DNA from: Herbaspirillum sp. RV1423
Lineage (GTDB): Bacteria > Pseudomonadota > Gammaproteobacteria > Burkholderiales > Burkholderiaceae_D
Length of the DNA stretch: 64,000 bases
Assembly (NCBI RefSeq): GCF_000577615.1
Contig: NZ_CBXX010000020.1
Location: 1-64,000, forward strand
Direction: 5' to 3'
Of the stretch, positions 61,515 through 64,000 are shown one piece after another. A program made the position numbers and the translations under genes. The notes under the pieces are model-generated. The model ran no database searches and was not told the DNA's origin. It saw nothing but the letters and a program-made list of their open reading frames with translations. Position 1 is the stretch's first letter. Each line of letters starts with the position of its first letter.

Positions 61515-62141
61515 ATGAGCGCATCCATTCAAAAAATCCTCCGCGGCACCGTCGCATCGGCCATTCTCGCAAGCGGCTTTATCGGCTCCGCTGTCCTGGC
61601 GCAGACGCCTGCTTTGACCGGGATACGCGGAGCCATCACCTCGGTCGGCAGCGAAAAGCTGGTCGTCAAAAACAATCGCGGCGGTGAGCAGACCGTCGCA
61701 CTCGATCAGAACACCCGGGTAGCCGCGATCTCCATCGCCAACATCAACGACATCAAGCCCGGCAGCTATATCGGCGCCGCCGGCATCCCGCAGCCTGACG
61801 GCTCGCAGAAGGCGCTTGAGGTACACGTTTTTCCTCCGTCGATGGCAGGCACGGGCGACGGCCACCGGCCTTTCGACCTGGCGCCTAACAGCACCATGAC
61901 CAACGGCACCGTCGGCGATGTTGTCGCCAGCAACGGCCGTACGCTCACGCTCAAGTACAAAGGCGGTGAAAAGAAGATCGTCGTGCCCGAAGACGTGCCT
62001 ATCGTCAGCATCGAAGCCGGCGAGCGCTCCCTGCTGGTCGTCGGCGCCAAGGTGGTGCTGCGCGCCCGCAAAAATGCGGACGGAAGCCTGACTGCCGTGT
62101 CGGTCAGCGTCGGCAAGAACGGGGTTACACCTCCGATGTAA
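61515..62141 (+). CDS. Exported DUF5666-like protein
   Basis: A 208-residue protein with a signal peptide (AILASGFIGSAVLAQ). The mature part contains two OB-like repeats: GIRGAITSVGSEKLVVKNNR and GTVGDVVASNGRTLTLKYKG, the pattern of DUF5666 domains (family from memory), followed by basic, beta-rich sequence. No cofactor motif is evident. It is the first gene of a three-gene set with a cytochrome b and a molybdoenzyme, 12 bases before the cytochrome gene, so a periplasmic accessory or metal-binding role is likely. Confidence 0.7.
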   Translation: MSASIQKILRGTVASAILASGFIGSAVLAQTPALTGIRGAITSVGSEKLVVKNNRGGEQTVALDQNTRVAAISIANINDIKPGSYIGAAGIPQPDGSQKALEVHVFPPSMAGTGDGHRPFDLAPNSTMTNGTVGDVVASNGRTLTLKYKGGEKKIVVPEDVPIVSIEAGERSLLVVGAKVVLRARKNADGSLTAVSVSVGKNGVTPPM

Positions 62142-62153
62142 GGAAGCGCCTCG

Positions 62154-62768
62154 ATGGCTCAGAAAATTCTCCTCCATCCGCTGGCGATTCGCATTGCGCA
62201 CTGGCTCAATGCATTCGCCATCGGCTGCATGCTCATGAGCGGCTGGGCCATCTACAACGCCTCGCCGATCTTCGGCTTTAAATTCCCCCCCTGGGCAACG
62301 CTGGGCGGATGGTTGGGCGGCGCCATCGCCTGGCATTTCGCGGCGATGTGGTTGCTGGTCGTCAATGGCCTGTTCTATCTGATTTACGGAGTGGCCAGCG
62401 GCCACTTTCGCCGGCACTTCCTGCCGCTGCGTGCGCGCGACGTGGCATCCGACGCCTGCCACGCCCTGCGCTTCCAGTTACCCCATCGGCCGGGCATCTA
62501 CAATGCCGTACAAAAACTGTTGTACTGGGGCGTGATCGTGCTCGGGATAGGCGTTGCGCTGTCCGGGCTTTCTCTCTGGAAGCCGGTGCAGTTGGAATGG
62601 TTGAGCGACCTGTTCGGCGGCTTCGACTTCGCGCGCAAGGTGCATTTCGCCGCGATGGCCGGCATCGCCGCGTTTGTCGTCGTGCATCTGTTATTGGTCG
62701 CCATCGTCCCGACAACCTTATTGCCCATGGTGACAGGGCGAGGCCATGCGAAAGAGAGTGCATCATGA
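62154..62768 (+). CDS. Cytochrome b561-type membrane subunit of a molybdoenzyme
   Basis: A 204-residue integral membrane protein with four helices. Candidate haem His residues are in LAIRIAHWLNAFAIG, IAWHFAAMWLL, VHFAAMAG and VVHLLLVAIV. It resembles the cytochrome b/b6 subunits that anchor YedY/MsrP-like or thiosulfate-reductase-like molybdoenzymes and exchange electrons with quinones. Its stop overlaps the molybdoenzyme start (ATGA), supporting a 1:1 complex in the inner membrane. Confidence 0.85.
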   Translation: MAQKILLHPLAIRIAHWLNAFAIGCMLMSGWAIYNASPIFGFKFPPWATLGGWLGGAIAWHFAAMWLLVVNGLFYLIYGVASGHFRRHFLPLRARDVASDACHALRFQLPHRPGIYNAVQKLLYWGVIVLGIGVALSGLSLWKPVQLEWLSDLFGGFDFARKVHFAAMAGIAAFVVVHLLLVAIVPTTLLPMVTGRGHAKESAS

Positions 62769-63541
62769 GCCAGCAAGACGAAACGCCTTCCCGCAAACCC
62801 GAGAAAATCCGTTTGGCAGATCACCGCACGGCGCTGGTGAAGGTCGAGCGGCGGCTCCTGCTGCGTTCCGCGCTGTCGCTAGGCGCGCTATCGATGCTTG
62901 CCGGTTGCGATTTGCAGGACAACGACGGCGTGGACAAGGTGCTGTGGGCCATGTCGCGCTGGAACGACCGGGTTCAGGCTCTGCTGTTCCGCGGCGACAA
63001 GCTTGCGCCAACCTATGCGGCGAGCCAGATCACCGATCCGTTTCCCTTTAATGCTTTCTATGATGAAGTCAATGCGCCGGATATCGACGTCAGCGATTGG
63101 CGCCTGGAAGTGTCGGGGTTGGTGCGCGACAAGCAGCCGTGGACAATCGAGCGCTTGCGCGCCCTGCCCCAGACCGGGCAGATCACCAGGCACATCTGCA
63201 TCGAAGGCTGGAGCGCCATCGGCCAGTGGTCGGGCGTCCCCTTGAAAAGATTCCTCCAGGCCATTGGTGCCGATACGTCTGCGAAATACGTCGGTTTCAA
63301 GTGCGCGGACCGCTATTACTCCAGCCTGGACATGCCGACGGCGCTACATCCCCAGACCATTCTGGCGCTGGACTTCCGCAAGGAACCGTTGCCGACATCC
63401 TATGGCTTTCCACTCAAGGTACGTGTACCGACCAAGCTCGGATTCAAGAACCCCAAGCACGTCATCGCAATTTACGTGACCAACGAAAACCCGGGCGGTT
63501 ACTGGGAAGACCAAGGCTACAATTGGTTCAGCGGCGTCTGA
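62765..63541 (+). CDS. Molybdopterin-dependent oxidoreductase, sulfite oxidase/MsrP-like, Tat lipoprotein
   Basis: A 258-residue member of the sulfite oxidase family in its MsrP-like form. The molybdenum-ligand Cys is in RHICIEGWSAIGQWSGVPL, the characteristic CxEGW motif; further conserved segments are YVGFKCADRYYSSLDMP and YGFPLKVRVPTKLGFKNPKH. The N-terminus has ERRLLLRSALSLGALSMLAGC: a twin-arginine-type signal ending in a lipobox, so the folded enzyme is probably Tat-exported and lipid-anchored. With the coupled cytochrome b it would form a periplasmic reductase fed from quinol. MsrP repairs methionine sulfoxide; that substrate is not certain here. Confidence 0.87.
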   Translation: MSQQDETPSRKPEKIRLADHRTALVKVERRLLLRSALSLGALSMLAGCDLQDNDGVDKVLWAMSRWNDRVQALLFRGDKLAPTYAASQITDPFPFNAFYDEVNAPDIDVSDWRLEVSGLVRDKQPWTIERLRALPQTGQITRHICIEGWSAIGQWSGVPLKRFLQAIGADTSAKYVGFKCADRYYSSLDMPTALHPQTILALDFRKEPLPTSYGFPLKVRVPTKLGFKNPKHVIAIYVTNENPGGYWEDQGYNWFSGV

Positions 63542-63631
63542 TCCGTATCCGGGACCGGTCACAGGAAAAATGTAATGCCACAGGCACCGGCAAACCGGCC
63601 AGCACGGCAACATCGCCGACAATACCAGTCA

Positions 63632-63814
63632 CTATCGATCGAGCAACACCTTCACCATGGCATCAAGCTCCCGCTTGCGAGCCTCCCAATCCGGCATGAT
63701 TAACTGTTGGATCAATGCGAGCAATGTCGCATCAACAAACGCGCGATCCCCCTCGGGAAAATAGAAGTGCAGGCATTGGAAACAGATGAAGTTGCCGTTG
63801 GCCGCAGCTCCCAA
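63632..63814 (-). CDS. Short hypothetical protein or C-terminal gene remnant
   Basis: About 60 codons ending FVDATLLALIQQLIMPDWEA then RKRELDAMVKVLLDR, which looks like the helical C-terminus of a larger protein. Only a TTG start is available and an in-frame stop lies 11 codons further upstream, so it is either a very short gene or the remnant of one that has lost its 5' part. The family is not recognised. Confidence 0.3.
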   Translation of the reverse strand: MGAAANGNFICFQCLHFYFPEGDRAFVDATLLALIQQLIMPDWEARKRELDAMVKVLLDR

Positions 63815-64000
63815 ACGCCCCTGACTTATTAATTTATGTGAATATCAAGGCAATTTAAATTGCATTTCCAACAAGCATTTGTTGCTTCCGGGAGAATATC
63901 TTTACAAAATCCAACATCCTCCTCCGTAGGAAGAATGCCCGACAGTAAAATTCCGCGCAGCAATTAAATCGAAAAATAAACGGGGTTTTACGGGGTGTTG
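63815..64000. other. AT-rich window end without a supported gene
   Basis: No frame with a start and ribosome-binding site is seen. A 14-base palindrome GCAATTTAAATTGC begins near 63853 and could be a regulator site for a gene beyond the window. Base composition is lower in GC than the adjacent operon. Confidence 0.4.

Noticed and set aside
1..64000. CRISPR arrays, tRNA, rRNA genes or complete insertion sequences
   Set aside because: No regularly spaced direct repeats, no cloverleaf-like segments with CCA-type ends, no rRNA-like sequence and no transposase frame were seen on either strand.

Overview
The window looks like a chromosomal segment of a high-GC betaproteobacterium, most likely in or near the Oxalobacteraceae (Herbaspirillum- or Collimonas-like). 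This is inferred from the gene families: a Burkholderia-type porin, D-glucarate catabolism, several solute-binding proteins, many LysR-type regulators, and a type VI secretion effector module. There are no rRNA or tRNA genes, no CRISPR array and no complete insertion sequence. Most genes are GC-rich. An AT-rich patch (about 41.8-43.3 kb) and several remnant genes point to local horizontal turnover.

Layout. 0-2 kb: 3' part of the electron-transfer flavoprotein:ubiquinone oxidoreductase gene, then a broken phospholipase D fragment. 2-8 kb: a minus-strand type VI module of VgrG, a Tle5-like phospholipase D and a Sel1-repeat lipoprotein that is the likely immunity protein. 8-10.5 kb: small lipoprotein, ankyrin protein, conserved hypothetical. 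10.6-15 kb: glucarate uptake and dehydration (MFS porter, GudD, LacI regulator) with three matching operators; a 253-bp MITE-like element lies between the regulator and its operator. 15-16.1 kb: exported SRPBCC protein and a zinc-ribbon protein.

16.4-25.2 kb: a seven-gene minus-strand operon, almost all junctions being ATGA overlaps. It encodes a polyamine-type ABC importer plus a three-subunit flavin/iron-sulfur dehydrogenase like opine oxidase or D-hydroxyproline dehydrogenase. An IclR regulator and a GhrA-type hydroxyacid dehydrogenase diverge from it. 25.2-30.7 kb: a polar amino-acid ABC importer without its own ATPase, an AhpD/CMD-family protein, a class III aminotransferase and an RpiR regulator with TGCAAC-N4-GTTGCA sites. 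31.1-34.9 kb: a second RpiR system (solute-binding protein, porin, regulator, Asp/Glu/hydantoin racemase-like enzyme) bracketed by GAAAT-N4-ATTTC sites.

34.9-44.9 kb: a mixed accessory region. It holds a JmjC-like cupin hydroxylase, a ParD-like antitoxin coupled to a methionine aminopeptidase, a ClpP paralogue, an ArsR-SRPBCC pair, a large orphan toxin-like protein with a leader typical of contractile-injection (DUF4157-associated) effectors and a possible His-Me nuclease motif, a second copy of part of the MITE, two AT-rich unknown genes split by one in-frame stop, and a chemoreceptor. 45-56 kb: drug-efflux type MFS genes and single-gene oxidoreductases, each paired with a LysR, AraC or TetR regulator.

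56-64 kb: a DUF6130-like secreted protein, a chimeric reductase (epimerase remnant joined to a truncated flavodoxin/FNR diflavin protein) coupled to ApbE, a single-gene AbiEi-HipA fusion behind two long palindromes, and an operon for a DUF5666-like protein, a cytochrome b and a molybdopterin (MsrP/YedY-like) oxidoreductase. The best candidates for something poorly described are the AbiEi-HipA fusion (59.4-61.3 kb), the orphan injection-system-type toxin (39.5-41.6 kb) and the ParD-like/MetAP operon (36.7-37.7 kb).
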